Assembly (NCBI GenBank): GCA_026745465.1
Contig: JACYXH010000398.1
Location: 111,335-175,334 of the forward strand
Source of the DNA: Lota lota
Lineage: Eukaryota > Chordata > Actinopteri > Gadiformes > Lotidae
Direction: 5' to 3'
DNA: 64,000 nucleotides
The notes beneath the pieces were generated by a model. The model saw nothing but the letters and a program-made list of their open reading frames with translations. It was not told the origin of the DNA and ran no database searches. Position 1 is the stretch's first letter. The number at the start of each line of letters is the position of its first letter. This document shows positions 35,215-48,615 of the stretch, in pieces. The translations under genes and the position numbers were made by a program.

Positions 35215-35620
35215 ACAAGCGCTCAGAGCAGATCTCCCAGAGCGCTCGGAGCCTCTCTCACAGAGCGCTCGGAGCCGCTCTCAAAGCGCTCAGAGAGGCT
35301 CTCAGAGCAGCTCTCACAGAGCGCTCAGAGCCGCTCTCACAGAGCCGCTCAGAGCCGCTCTCACAGAGCGCTCAGAGCCGCTCTCACAGTGCTCAGAGCC
35401 GCTCTCACAAAGCGCTCAGAGCCGCTCTCACAGAGCGCTCAGAGCCGCTCTCACAGAGCCGCTCAGAGCCGCTCTCACAGAGCGCTCAGAGCCGCTCTCA
35501 CAGTGCTCAGAGCCGCTCTCATAAAGCGCTCAGAGCCGCTCTCACAGAGCGCTCGGAGCCGGTCTCACAGAACGCTCAGAGCCGCTCTCAGAGCGCTCAG
35601 AGCCGCTCTCACAGAGAAAG
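35215..35620. repeat. 21-bp minisatellite with gagcgctc core, R1 copy
   Basis: About 19 copies of ctcacagagcgctcagagcc-type units. The core gagcgctc is palindromic. The R2 array at 51098-51242 has only about seven copies. Open frames over it (SEPLSQSAQSRS) are repeat artefacts. Confidence 0.9.
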
Positions 35621-36473
35621 CGGTTCTCTAAACTTGCGTCTGCGCTGTCTTGGTGCTTGGGGTCTCTGAACTTCAAATGAGACTGGGGATTTCTGTTATT
35701 CTACATTAAATAGACAAGCTTTGATGTGGATATAGCATCGCTGGCCCTTCTCACGTCTCTGACTTGATGTGATGCGCATCAAACGGTAACCCATCCCCCC
35801 ACTTTCAGTGCACAAAGTAGGAAGACGGCTGCCATTATCGTGGTCAAACAAGAACAAAAGTCTTTCTACCCTTTGTCCCTGCTCTGTGTGGTCATGATGA
35901 CTCAGTGAGCTACGTTATAAACGCCACCGAGCTGACGTTATGCTGGCCACATTGCCCCAGCTATGAAAGTAGTGTCTTATATACATGGATAGCTCCATTC
36001 TATAATATAATATCTAGAGGATGTTGTTCAGTAGGTCTGCCACTCTGGTCCCTCTGCTAGGTAGGCTCTGACTCTCTGCTACAATCAGTTGAAATGTTTT
36101 GAATCACAGCCATATCATTTGACTTGGTGTGAGTCAGTAACCCTTGCAAATCACTGGATATAAATGAATGATCTATTACTCATTTACAAAGTGAAACATG
36201 TGGAATAAGAACTTACCAGTTTTCTGCCTCTCCAGTTCCTCTACATTATTGTTCTATAAAATAAAATGTGAATAAAATATCAACATTGGGTTCATTACAA
36301 GGTCACCATCTAGTAACTCCACCACTGCCAGCTAGGTTCACACATATTATTGTGTTCTGTATCCAACCAGTAACAACACTCACCATCTCACGTCTTCGAT
36401 AAAGCAATGCTATATAGAGATAAACAACACAGCAACATGTCAGGACAACAGTCACTATCATTCAGCAAAACTA

Positions 36474-36604
36474 TGATACATGTTAGTTTAATGTAACATG
36501 ATACATGTTAGAGTTTAATGTAACCATGATACATGTTAGTTTAATGTAACCATGATACATGTTAGAGTTTAATGTAACATGATACATGTTAGTTTAATGT
36601 AACA
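36474..36604. repeat. Intronic minisatellite of gene C, 25-26 bp unit
   Basis: About five copies downstream of the TM exon donor, much shorter than in gene B. Confidence 0.85.
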
Positions 36605-36829
36605 CTTACCTCTTCTTTTCATCCACAGAATAATGGCTATGATTATTAAAGCCATTAATAGTATGACTCCTACTATTATTCCTGCCACTAGTCCTGTGTG
36701 TGCACCATGTTCTCCACATTCAGAATCAGTTGAATCAGTTCCTGGTTTTATCTGTTTCAGTCCAACAGATTCACATCTGAAATGAGAAGGACAAAACCAC
36801 ACATTTAAGTTATGTTTAGGATGAGAAGT

Positions 36830-37030
36830 GGCTGGGGGCAGGATAGTAGACTGGGTGTTTGACTCCTGGTCCAAAGGTACTGGGTTTGATCCCCAATGTC
36901 CACAACCTACCTGTAGGCCTACAGGTAGGTTCTTGAGCTAGATGCCTAACCCCTACCTGCTCCTAATGGCCTGTATCTAGCTGGGTCTGAATTCACTGTA
37001 CACCGCTTTGGAGAAAATGACTAAATAGTC
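36830..37030 (+). mobile_element. tRNA-derived SINE, gene C copy
   Basis: Same position and B-box-like gggtttgatcccc (about 36884-36896) as in gene A, with the tail ctttggagaaaatgactaaa preserved. Confidence 0.5.
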
Positions 37031-37671
37031 AATTATATTTATTGTCAAGCATGAATTACTTTTACAATATCTAATTCTGACATTTGTATGATTAACTAGA
37101 AGAGTAAATGTTATAACATTATGACTATTTTATGTATTCTGAGAACATGCAAATAAAAGCCACAGCAGTGCATGATATATGGCCCAGGCCTAATTCTAAA
37201 ACATTGCATTATTAAACTGTATATATAGATTGTTAAATTAACTCCACTTACATCGTGTGGGGTTGGCATGACGACGTGCCATTTGAGAATGTTCCATAAG
37301 TACATCGAAGGCACTCTGTGTCTTTATCTGCTGTTCCTGTATGAATATACATGTTTTATTGAAACACGACCATTCTCAGATGTGGTGTGAAGAAAATATC
37401 TTTGTTTTTGTTTTTATCGGTTAACAGTTAAAATATCACAAACTCAAATTCACCAACATCGTAGGAAAAAGGAAATAGAGAATTGTAATTCAAAGGAGTT
37501 GCTGGCTATTGAGTCATTGCCAGACTGTTGTAGATGATCATGGAGTAATTTACACACTAATACATTCAATGGTAAGAAGCTGGATGGCCCCTTATAGGGC
37601 TGAATAGATTACAGCAGATGTAAATTTATTTAACAATTTAGCTATAATTAATGTTGACGTACAGTATATAT

Positions 37672-37747
37672 ACTGCTCAAAAAAATAAAGGGAACACTTA
37701 AACAGCACAATGTAACTCCAAGTGTTCCCTTTATTTTTTTGAGCAGT
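37672..37747. mobile_element. Tc1/mariner-type MITE inserted in gene C only
   Basis: Inverted ends ctgctcaaaaaaataaaggg and ccctttatttttttgagcag flank a very short middle, with TA-containing tata on both sides. This end sequence is a familiar fish Tc1-like terminus. Genes A, B and D have uninterrupted sequence at the same intron point, so the insertion postdates the R1/R2 duplication. Confidence 0.85.
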
Positions 37748-39624
37748 ATATGTTAACACCAACCTCTTTGACTGATGTATTGACCAGGACTGCAGCTTAG
37801 ACGGTGTCTCTGAGCTGGGCATACATCCCCCTCTAATAGAGTCACTACAGAAGTATCCATCCAGGGGCTCACACAGAGCATCTGATTTTGATGTACACGA
37901 CTTCTTCACCTTCAGGCCCAGACCTGTCAATCACAACAGTTACACAGAAATCTAAGAGGGCACAACTTCTCCCAGCTGAGATCCACCTGAATCAACATTA
38001 ACATCATAACATAATCAACAGTATATTTAAAATAATCAAATAATATGAATGTACCTGTGTCACACTTTGTACAGTTAGAGCATTGCTTCTCTTCATTGCG
38101 GCCTTCTTTGAAAGTACCTTTGGTGCAATCTGTGCACTTTGTCATGCGTCTCTCTGTGCAGTCCCTTTCAACATGCATTCCTGTTGGAAAGAACGTTTTA
38201 AATGTGTTGTAGAGTCATAGACAGTTTATGTTGTACATGTTGTCGATTTGTGGACAGTCACTGTTGTAGATTTGTGGACAGTATACCTTGTATATGTTTT
38301 AGATTAGTAGACAGCATATTTTGTATATCTTTTAGAGTAGTAGACAGTATATGTTGTATATTTGTAGACAGTATATGTTGTACATAAACCAGACAAAACC
38401 TGTTAATTGCATACCCAATTTTACGCCAAAATGTTTGCGATTATCCGATATATGCCATTATCCGAAGAGGAGTTTAGAAAACCAATTACAGGCTACAGGT
38501 ACATTCCACTGGAGAATAACTTGTTCAACGTCTTCATGAGAACTCTCAAAGGCCCTTTTCCTTCTTGGGTTTACGTTGCTTTGGTGAGCACTGAGAAGCT
38601 TATCCTTTTGTTTCCCGATCCTGGAAATCTACGACTATGAGACACCAAAACACTAATATTTCTAACTCTTTCAAAACAATAATTTGGTCAGCAAGACAAA
38701 GGACTTTTTTTTTCTGCCATGGCGCATAAAGTCTTGGTAGATATGGCTGGAATGGCTGTAACTAATGAAGATATCAAATCAAATAAACCCACGTGACTAT
38801 TCTCGTCAGAAAAAGTCGCCAGGCTTGTGCACATGTAAGAGCAATATCAAGGAAGTTCTGTGGAGAAAAAGGAACAGGGCCAGGCGATAAAGGCACTTGT
38901 TTTAAAGGAGGTGTACTGAGTAGGCGTGGAAGGGTCTTTTGATCGGTCTACTTTTGAAGCAAGTGTACTTGTTAGAAGACATTTATAGAGTAAACCCGCT
39001 GTGAGGTGGACACCCCGCGGTGATCCTAATGGTTTTGGGATGAAGACGAGTATGCAATTAGCCGGTTTATGCAAATAAGCAGTTCAAACAATAATTATTT
39101 GGAAAGGTCATAGAAGGAAAGAAATCTGGACTTTTAAAGGCTATGCATTTATCCGATATATGCGTTTATCCAACATGCAATAAAAAAAATTGCCTGTATA
39201 TATTGTCGATTTGTAAACAGTACATGTCGTAGATTGTATATGTTGTAGACAGTATATGTTGTAGGTTTATAGACAGTATAGGTTTTAGATTTGTAGACAG
39301 TATATCTTGTATACTGTATGTCATAGATTCGTAGACAGTATGTGTTGTATATTTGTAGACAGTATATCTTGTAGATTTGTAGACAGCTTGACAATAATTC
39401 ATATTTGACGCTTACCAGGAGGACATGCAGGGCAACACTCAAGTCCTGCTCTGTACTCATCCAGGAGACACCGTGAAGCAACGGCAACGTACAAAGTATT
39501 AGAAACTGAACATATCAACATGAATTGTAGAAACATGGTTGTCAGGTTTGTATGAGCTTCAACCATCAGCTTCAACCATCAAACCATCAAACTGTCACAG
39601 ACTTTTCTTGAAGTTCTGAAATAT

Positions 39625-41022
39625 CTGGGGAGAGAAAAAAAAGCTGTTCATAAATTTAATAAATTAAAATCTATTTACTAGTTCTGACCAAGTAATTTAA
39701 TTGGACAAGAGGCATTTGTAACGAGACTTTTAACTGTACAAGTATCACTCCGCTGTACAGCTGTTTCTAAGAACCATTGATCACATTAACGATGTAAGCT
39801 GTCAACTCATCAGAATCACACCTGCCACCAAAGCAACTGTCAACAGACTCTTATTTCACTGGCTGCACAATAAATGGAAACATACAGATCAACATACATG
39901 ATACAGAGTAGCTGGCCTGCGGTAACGAGTAGACCTACACAAAGTAGAAGCTAGTGTGCAGGAAGAATTACTTGGCAACAGTCAAATAAATGAATAAAAT
40001 CAACAATCATAATATGTTGTCTCTTATTACCGTTACCTAATAAATATATAAGTAAATATATATAGCTATACTTACTATTTAGCTCAAGTCGTTATTTATG
40101 CTGTTTTGTGCCAATGTGGTCTTTCTTTGTTTTTAGATCAGATTCCCTGTAATTAATTATTCAAAATAACTATTCCAAATTCTGTTGGCCAAAGTAAAGG
40201 TTACAAATCTAGTTAGTTAGTTAGAGCCCTCTAGTTAGTAGAGCTTGTTCCACCTCTAGTTAGTAGAGCTTGTTCTCAAATGTTCCACCTCTAGTTAGTT
40301 TCACCCCTTTGCCATCTTCACATATGAACTCTGGACAACGTCCAGAGAATCATGTCCGGACATTATTCCAGTGTCGCCCTTTCCTACATGTATCACAACA
40401 GAAGATCATCCGTGTCAGACGAGTCTCACTGGAAACACTGCGTTTGGTTTAGGCGAGGGGAAAAGTCATCAACACTCTCTGTGAATTCTTATTTGCATTT
40501 ACTGCCACCTACTATGGTCGCAATAAATACCAAAATGGTAAATATCAAACAGCGATTTTAATGATATAACTATTGGGGACACTTTGAAACATGAGACGTA
40601 TCTGCAGGACCCCCTGGTGGTTTATTCTGAACTACATGAATTATGGTCTATAGGGAGCTGTGAATCAGGAGCGAACTTCAGCTTCGTCATGCGTCTCAGG
40701 TTAATTTACACCAGGATTTCTAAGCCTTTAAGCGATATCCGGTTCATCTCCGAGCTCCCAAAACGCATGTTAATACCAGGTGCAACAAGGGGAGTTAATC
40801 ACTGCGAAATTGTTGTTGTAATTTTTGAAAATACAACTAATGAATCATTCTTCACATACCTTATGATGTTCCCAGGAGCCAGAATGTTTGTTGAAAAGAA
40901 CAAATGGTATTTTATAACAAAGTGAAGGCCATCAAAGTTTTTCCGAGAGCGCTCTGAGTGAAAGCAAAAGTAAGAATGGCATTATCAACTTATCACTATT
41001 TTTATACCGTTTAAGTTATATT
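39625..41022. other. Gene C first intron, left part
   Basis: Homologous to 23580-25078, with a shorter 33-bp minisatellite (40205-40300). No coding exon supported. Confidence 0.5.
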
Positions 41023-44000
41023 TCATGTAGGCTACGCCGCCTAGGCTTCGCCTTATGGGCTTGTCCCTTGCGCGCACTGAACATTTTCAGCAATGCACCA
41101 ATCAACGAGGGCACCGCCCACATTTCCCACGACACTGTATATAACGCGGCGCACAGCTGCGTTCGTCCTCTTTTTTGTTTCAGCATTTGCATTATTATAT
41201 TCAACGAACAACTCAATGATGACTTCGTGCAGCAGCGGCATGGTGGAGCCGACGGAGGTACAACATTGCCCTGCTCTCCTCTGCCCTGTCGGCCATGACA
41301 GTTGGTAAGGATTCGTTTGGACAAAGCGACGTTCTCCAGGTTCACAGGAAATGTCTCCGCTTCGCCTTTATGGGCGTGGCGTACGAGTCCCAGTGCCTGC
41401 CGTTCGGTTACTCCCTGGCCCCGCACACTTTTTCGAAATGTGTAGAGACAGCACTGGGGCCTCTCAGGCATCAGGGAAAGAGAGTTCTCTTTTACCTCGA
41501 CGACCTACTGATTCTGAGCGACTCAGAGGAAGCTGCGAGAAGAGACACCATGACGGTGATAAACCATCTCTCCTCGTTGGGTTTCGCCATCCACTGGGTG
41601 AAGGGCTCCCCGCTCCCCAGCCGCCGGCTGGTCTACTTGGGGCTTTGCCTAGACTCCGTCACGTTCACAGCGACGCTCTCGCGTCCTCGGCGAGATGCCG
41701 TCCTGTTGGCGCTCTCCCGTTTTCACGTTCGCAGGAGCATGACCGCACTGTCCGTCTTGCACCAGTTGGGACTGATGGCAGCTGCTCACCCTGTGGTGCC
41801 CCTGGGTCTGCTCTTTATGCGCAGACTACAGCGGTGGTTTGCTCGCCAGAGACTGGACCCCAGGCGACACAAGCGCAGGACACTGTCCGTACCCCGCTCG
41901 GTGTCGCCAGACCTGACATATTGGGGGAGTCCTCCGGCACTTCTCAGAGGGGTTCCCCTAAGCAGAGTCACGTCTTATGTGGTGGTCTTCACGGACGCCT
42001 CGTTGACGGGTTGGGGAGGAACGTGCCTTCCCCACTCGGTCGGAGGCGAGTGGCCGACGCTCCCCACTCCACACATAAATGTGCTGGAGCTCACCACGGT
42101 GAGGAAAGTGCTTGTACATTTCTCTCACCTGGTGTGCGGCAGCCCCCTTCTGATCCGAACGGACAGCGTGTCAGCGGCGGCATACATAAACAAACAAGGG
42201 GGAGTGCGCTCCGCTGCTCTCCACCGAGCAGCAGTCGAGCTCTGGCTGTGGGCTCATCAGAACCTGCTCAGCCTGAGAGCCCTGCATATCGCGGGTGCCC
42301 TGAACTTTGGGGCGGACCTCATGTCTGGCAGCGGTCCCCGCCAAGATGAGTGGCGGTTACACCCCGACATTGTCAGACTGATCTGGCAGAGGTTCGGGAT
42401 GGCTCAGGTGGATCTTTTTGCGTCCACAGAGAACACCCACTGCAGTCTGTGGTTCTCTCTCAGCCCCCAGGATCTTCCCCCGTTGGGGGTGGACGCGATG
42501 GCGAACGCACCGGGCCCAGGGGCTCTCTTATATGCGTTTCCACTGCTTCAACTGATCCATCCTCTCCTGGAGCGTGTCAGGCAGGAGGGATTGTCCCTCA
42601 TTCTAGTGGCCCCGGAGAACCGCTCAGCTCTGTGGTTCCCAGGGCTAGCGGTGCCCTCTTGCACGGAGCCGTGGCCGATACCGATCAGACCGGACGCGCT
42701 TTCACAGGCGCACGGGACGGTGCACCACCCGACCGATGTGGCGGGTCGGTTGTTGGTTTGGCTTCTGAGAGGTTGATTCTGCAAGGCAGAGGTCTGCCAG
42801 CAGCAGTTATCAACACTGTTCAGAGTGTTCGCGCGCCTTCCACTTCCTCCCTTTACGCGGCGAAGTGGGGCGCTTTCTCTACGTGGTGTGACCTCAACCA
42901 CGTTATCCCATCTCTCTGTGAGGTGGGAAGCGTGCTTGGGTTCCTTCAGTGTTTACTGGAGAAAGGTTTGGCTTTCTCCACTATCAAAGTCTATGCGGCA
43001 GCCGTTTCGGCTGGCCACGCAGGATGTGACGGGAAACCGGTTTTCAGTCACCCACTGGTCAAGAGATTCTCGCGTGGGGTTAGACGTGTTAAACCTGTTT
43101 CTCGTGTGCTCACACCGCGTTGGGATCTTCCCACCGTGTCGCGTGGTTTATCCAAGGACCCTTTCGAGCCTCTGTCTCAAGCCTCTTTGGATGTCCTTTC
43201 CTTTGAAACGCCGTTCTTAACGCCTGTTACGCTCGTGATGTCGCTCAGCTTCTTTTCTCTCTCCCCGCTGTAACCCGGTGGTGTTCCAGCGTGGGCACTG
43301 AGCACAGGAGTGACTATTGCTTTGACTACGGTTCGTAACCGCCGTTTTATTATCCTGTCCTCTAATTATTTAACAATTCACAACAGGTTCCTCCTGCCGC
43401 CTCTTTTTGAGCGGACGTATGAAGGGCCTCGTTGCTCGTTGCTATTGGTAGCTTGGTTTTTCTTTCCTAGCTCCGCCCCTATGGTAGCGGACGTAGGAGA
43501 GGCCTTGTTGCTCTGCATTCCCCGTTTTCATGTTTCTATGAAATACGTGTTGAGTCAGAGTTACAGACTCACTCTATTCTCTTGATCATCGCTTTGCTTG
43601 TTCTTAAGAGAGTTTAGGGTTTCTTATTTAGCTGTTGTGTTTTGCACATCTTCGGCTTTTTGAGTCTGATGTGCCCTGTGACTTAGGTCTTTATTTTTGT
43701 GACTTGGGTCCAGCAGGAGTACATCTATCGGGGTCCGCTCGCAGCTTCACCTTAGCCCATAAGGCGAAGCCTAGACGGCGTAGCCTACATGAAATACAAC
43801 GATAGTTATGTTATTGTAACTCTAGTTCTATGATTGCAGGTGTAGCCGTCTAGTTTCCCACCTGCTGTACCCTCCAAATGCTGAAAGAACAGCTGGGAGG
43901 ACGAGCGCAGCTTTACTTTTATACACGGTGTCGTGGGAAATGTGGGCGGTGCCCACGTTGATTGGTGCATTGCTGAAAATGTTCAGTGCAGTCCAATGAT

Positions 44001-44065
44001 TGTAGGCGAAGCCTAGACGGCTACGCCTACAATCATAGAACGAGTTATAATAACATAACTATTTT
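41023..44065 (+). mobile_element. DIRS-like tyrosine-recombinase retrotransposon, R2 copy (incomplete fossil)
   Basis: Same parts as the R1 copy: left terminal repeat, reverse transcriptase with YLDDLLILS, RNase H with FTDASLTGWGG, part of a tyrosine recombinase, inverted terminal repeat and complementary region. The left repeat is slightly fuller than in R1. Flanks are the same as in R1, so it is a duplicate of one insertion and not a second jump. Judged broken, with a few losses. Confidence 0.85.
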
Positions 44066-46846
44066 TTATAAACCACCTGCAATTATAAAAGAATGACATG
44101 TATATATTGACGAGGGTATCACATTTGACTTAAACAGCATTTATATTACCTTACTTTAATTGGGAGCGTCGAAACATTGAGTGCCAGTTGAATCACACTC
44201 TTCCACCATCACCAGCAACCAAACCTAGGAGGCAATCCTGAATATTCATGAGGGGAGCCTGAATATTCATGAGGTGTCGACGCTGCAAACGCGTTCTCAT
44301 TGTACGGATGGCACTCATTGAAATAAATAATTATAATTGATTGTGATCACTCAGAAAAACACGTTTGAAATTATTTAAGACAGAATTGTGGAACTGGGGT
44401 TATTTTCAGTTTGTATAAACACCAACGGAAATTGAAAAAACCCAAGACCACACAAAGTTGCAGCATCATTACTGTCCGCCACATTCACCACAGCCCTGCG
44501 AGTTCACCACCTGCTCTGTCCATCAGACGAGCGACACTCCAACCAGTCTTCATGCTGACCGAAACAAATGAAAAAGAACGTATAAACTTCACCTCTGAAT
44601 CAAGTGACAATGTAACAAAGTATAAACTTCACCTCTGACCCCGACCTACGGACTAAAGGTGTGAAAGCGCCCTCATATGCCCCTACACCTTTTCCACAAG
44701 CCCCTGAAAATCCTCAAAATAAACGGCTAGAAACAAACAACAGGCTCCATCCTCTAAATGTACTCTAAATGATCAGGGAGACGCCCACTGTGAACACAAA
44801 TAAGCTAGAAATACAAAAGGCCTTTATTATACTGACGTTATCAACTATGTCGATGACGATTAAGAGACTGATTTACCGCGAAGACGATGGTAATTTGCCT
44901 AATTTAAAGCAAATCTAAAAAATAAATGTCATCCGATCTTGTTTCAGTTTGGCAGCAGTCCCACAGTGCGGTCCTTAGCTCCGCAGTAGGCGTGTCCTGT
45001 GGTTGTTTTCCAGCAGATAGCAATATGTTCATGCAGTTTCAGGACCGCTAAAGACAGGGAAACACCCTGTTCGAAACAAACGTCTCCAAAACATGGATGT
45101 AGTCAAGAAAGCCGCCGCCCGCTCTCTCTCTCTCGCTCGCTCTCTCACCCCCACCCGCTCTCTCACTCTCGCTCGCTCGCTCACCCCCGCCACTCTACAA
45201 CATATGGTCAAACCCATACTGTATATAATAGGTTCAACTACTTCAATAAATAGCTAAATAAGCCATTTAGAAATGACCTTAAAACACGGCACTTGCTATA
45301 TGTGAGACTAGCTGCCTACCAGACTCAAATGAAATCTGCCTCACATCAAAACTAAAACCAAGGGTGCAGCTACACATGTCGCCAGCAGACTCTCATAAAT
45401 CGACTCTCATAAATCATTGGCTCTAGGTTGCAAAGCCCAGGCTGCAGCCCTCGTGACACTGAGAGGAGGTCTGACCCGAACTGAACCTTACGTCAACCTA
45501 GTCTGATGTATCAGGTGGTTCTTTACCCTTAAAAGACTATTTTGAATACGAGCATAAGTCCAACTAAATAATATTTTTAACATGTTGATAAAATGCTAAA
45601 ATCGATATAAAACATAGAGGGCTAAAATAATAAATGTACATAGTTTTTATTGTAGGTTTGGCAGTTCATATACATACGATTGCAGGTAGTAAAAAAAAAA
45701 GTGAATTCAAAAGAGTCGTAATATAATAATAAAAGTATCCACCTTTGATATTCACATGTAGGGCACATTTCTGAACATTTATGATATGTAATGTATTACA
45801 CTCCAACGGAGGGTAATAAACAGAGCAATCATTTAAGCAACCGAGTGCTCTTGCTGTCTTAGCTCTTGCCGAATCTGCTTGGAAGAAAAGCCTTCTGTGC
45901 AGGACACTTAACCGTTTAACATAATTATTCAGCATATTATTCAGAAGATTTAGGATAAGTGCTTTTGTTCCTGCCAAAGGCACCGGGACCCCGCGCTGAG
46001 AACCACTGTTGGGGAAGTTTCCAGTCCGGAGCTATTAGGCCGTGGTTTGCAGTGAAAAAGAAGTAACCTGAAGCTAAAAGATGTGGTTCTGGTGAAACGC
46101 AGAGCCTATATGCGAGCGTCTGATTAAATGCTAAAGCTTAAAGATGGTACTCTGAAGTAACGTAGTCTATAGCCTAAATGTGAGCGTCTGATATACGTAG
46201 CTAAAGCTAAAATATGTTATTCTGAAGGAACGTAAATATCTGAGATACCACCTCTAAAGAGAGAGGGTCTGCCTGGTCAGAAGTCTGTTTTTGTTCTGAG
46301 ATACCGCCTCTAAAGAGAGAGGGTCTGCCTGGTCAGAAGTCTGTTTTTGTTCTGAGATACCGCCTCTAAAGAGAGAGGGTCTGCCTGGTCAGAAGTCTGT
46401 TTTTGTTCTGAGATACCGCCTCTAAAGAGAGAGGGTCTGCCTGGTCAGAAGTCTGTTTTTGTTCTGAGATACCGCCTCTAAAGAGAGAGGGTCTGCCTGG
46501 TCAGAAGTCTGTTTTTGTTCTGAGATACCGCCTCTAAAGAGAGAGGGTCTGTTATTTTAATGAATCATTTAGTCTCAGGTTATTCGATTGTATGCAGTGG
46601 TTTTTAATCTTGTGTTTTATATCATCCCTTGTGGGCGTTTACAATTTACGGTTAAGTGTTAGTTTACACATAGTGGTTGGTTAAGTTCATAAAGCCAATG
46701 CAGCGGATTTAACTTTTTATCTCCACCTGAGGGTAGATTACATTTTTAGATGCTGTAGGTTATCCTCCACCCTTATTATCAATGTATTAATCAGTAAAAG
46801 TATCTAGACTAACTAGATACACATAGAATAGAGTAAGACCTTCAAA
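44066..46846. other. Gene C upstream region and 56-bp tandem repeat
   Basis: Homologous to 28106-30752. Contains a CT-rich repeat (45118-45190) and six copies of the 56-bp unit (46230-46545), against two to three in R1. No gene seen. Confidence 0.5.
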
Positions 46847-47593
46847 ATGGCCACCATATGGGAAGCTCCTCCATTGCCCAACTTATGGGAAGATTCTCCT
46901 CCCCTACCCATCCTCAACATACCACTGTCATACATGATATCGATTCCTGGTAAATCCATCAAGACCTGTCACAAGAAATGGATGAAATGGACCAAGAACT
47001 CCCGCATACCATGGCCACAGGACGGCTCAGGGGAAGACAAAGCCCTACTTTGCGTCGACATGGTCTTGACGTGTCGTGGTTCAAAAATATTCAACTCCGA
47101 CACAGATGATGACGGGACAGAAGAAGACGAAGAAGAAGAAGAAGAAGAACACCGAAGGCGAGGAGACGACCCGGGCACGACCAATGAACGTGGAAACCAT
47201 GAAAGGCCAAGAGATAAAGAGCTCGTCCCCGTGGCCCCCATGCAGCTGCTACCACAACCGGGGGTCCACCAAGTCGTACAGTACACTCAGTGGGGCCCCA
47301 CTGACCTACGGGGGTTACTAAGTGGCCTGCCAAGAATACAAGATGGCGCCTCACCATGGATAGGGAAATTCGAAATACTAACCACTGGTCAAATACTCAC
47401 CTGCGGGGACATCCAACCAGCAGTGTCCCGGGCGGAGGGTGAAGCGGCATTCATTCGTCACGATTATCTTGATAAACAAAATGCATTTATAAAAAAGGAC
47501 CAGCTGGAATGGATTTCTTTCGGCGGAAGCAAAGTGAGAACCTTGACATATGTGATGTATTGCTGTTTCTTCAAACAGAGTATAGGGGGCTAA
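46847..47593 (+). mobile_element. Endogenous-retrovirus-like gag fossil, R2 copy
   Basis: 248-codon counterpart of 30753-31484, differing mainly in the acidic/hydrophilic linker. Same segmental duplication; a fragment with no recognisable pol or env beside it. Confidence 0.5.
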
Positions 47594-48198
47594 AACATTT
47601 ATGGGTCGTTCTGGAAGACGTACAAACAGCCTATTCTGTCGGTCAGGTTGGAGGACAGGTTGGTTTGACTGATACGTGAAAGAAGGCCATTTGATGCTAA
47701 TCCAAACCCCCCAAATGCTGTTAAAAAAACAAACAACATAACATTTAAGTAAAATATCCTAATTCAAATGAAGTGCAAAACAAATACATTCAGACATTTT
47801 CATAAATGGCTTTGCAGAGAGTTATTGGGAAGTGTGTGTGGATGATGGCTGGTTTAAGCAGCCTCACCTGGCCCGAGTCAGACTGATTGTACTCTGGAGC
47901 TGGGTGAGGCTGCACACCTGTTGCACATTGAGTAATCAGTGTGCACAGGTTAAACCACACCCACACTCAGGGAAATCTCCTGCATGGCAACATGAAGCAC
48001 CAGGCCATGTGTCACTTGAAGTTGAACAGAGAAACACTGTTATTTAGCATATATTTCCTGAATACAATCAAACACCTCCAATAAAGTGACGGCAATAAAA
48101 GTTTAGCAGAGAAACAGCTTCATTCTCGTATGGGTGAAAAAGTGTCATCGTTTACAAAAAAAGTGTAAATGTCCCCCCCCCCCCCCTGATCAACCTAT

Positions 48199-48232
<34 letters not shown>

Positions 48233-48615
48233 CAGCGTCGGTTTTTCCTCATAAAAAAAGAAAGAAACATTTGCTCTAATCCAAGACAACATTGTAAATA
48301 TAATACTAAAACATTTGCTCTCAAAGACAAGTGGTTCCTCTCACCCAACATATCCATCTTTACATCTCCATATAAACATTCCCTGTACCTCTTCCTTGGT
48401 GGTCGCCCAAGAGAGGTGGAGCTTGGACACAAGCCAAGGTTACCCATCATATTCCCAGGACAAGACCTCACAGAGCACACCTCACACATCTGTCAACACC
48501 TGGCTTGGCTTTGCTCTGTGAGCCATATATAGAAGAACAATGTGAGGATTTATCAAGTTCTCCTGTGAAAGACGGCATCAGGAGAGAATCAGACAGGTGT
48601 ATTTCCTCCCCTAGT
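47594..48615. other. Repeat-derived spacer with poly-C / poly-G pair, R2 copy
   Basis: As 31485-32559. The G run at about 48200-48231 is longer than in R1. No gene seen. Confidence 0.6.

Larger units (their letters stand above)
36014..39536 (-). pseudogene. tnfrsf14-like: TNFRSF14-like receptor, gene C, with a frameshift in CRD3
   Basis: Exons: 39416-39536, 38055-38180, 37764-37923, 37252-37336, 36610-36776, 36384-36409, 36217-36253, 36014-36075. CRD1 (DEYRAGLECCPACPPG), CRD2 (DCTERRMTKCTDC), CRD4, TM (LVAGIIVGVILLMALIIIAI) and tail are all well formed. The CRD3 exon is 160 nt where A and B have 159: an extra base near 37818 (gctgggcat against gctgccat in B) shifts the frame after GGCM and brings a stop at the start of the CRD4 exon. 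The product would be a short secreted CRD1-CRD2-partial CRD3 protein. A real pseudogene, a decoy form or an assembly error are all possible. The 5'UTR donor is also missing, as in B. Confidence 0.75.

Noticed and set aside
35072-35669. Plus-strand SEPLSQSAQSRS frames, also at 50955-51304
   Set aside because: Translation of the 21-bp minisatellite in three frames.
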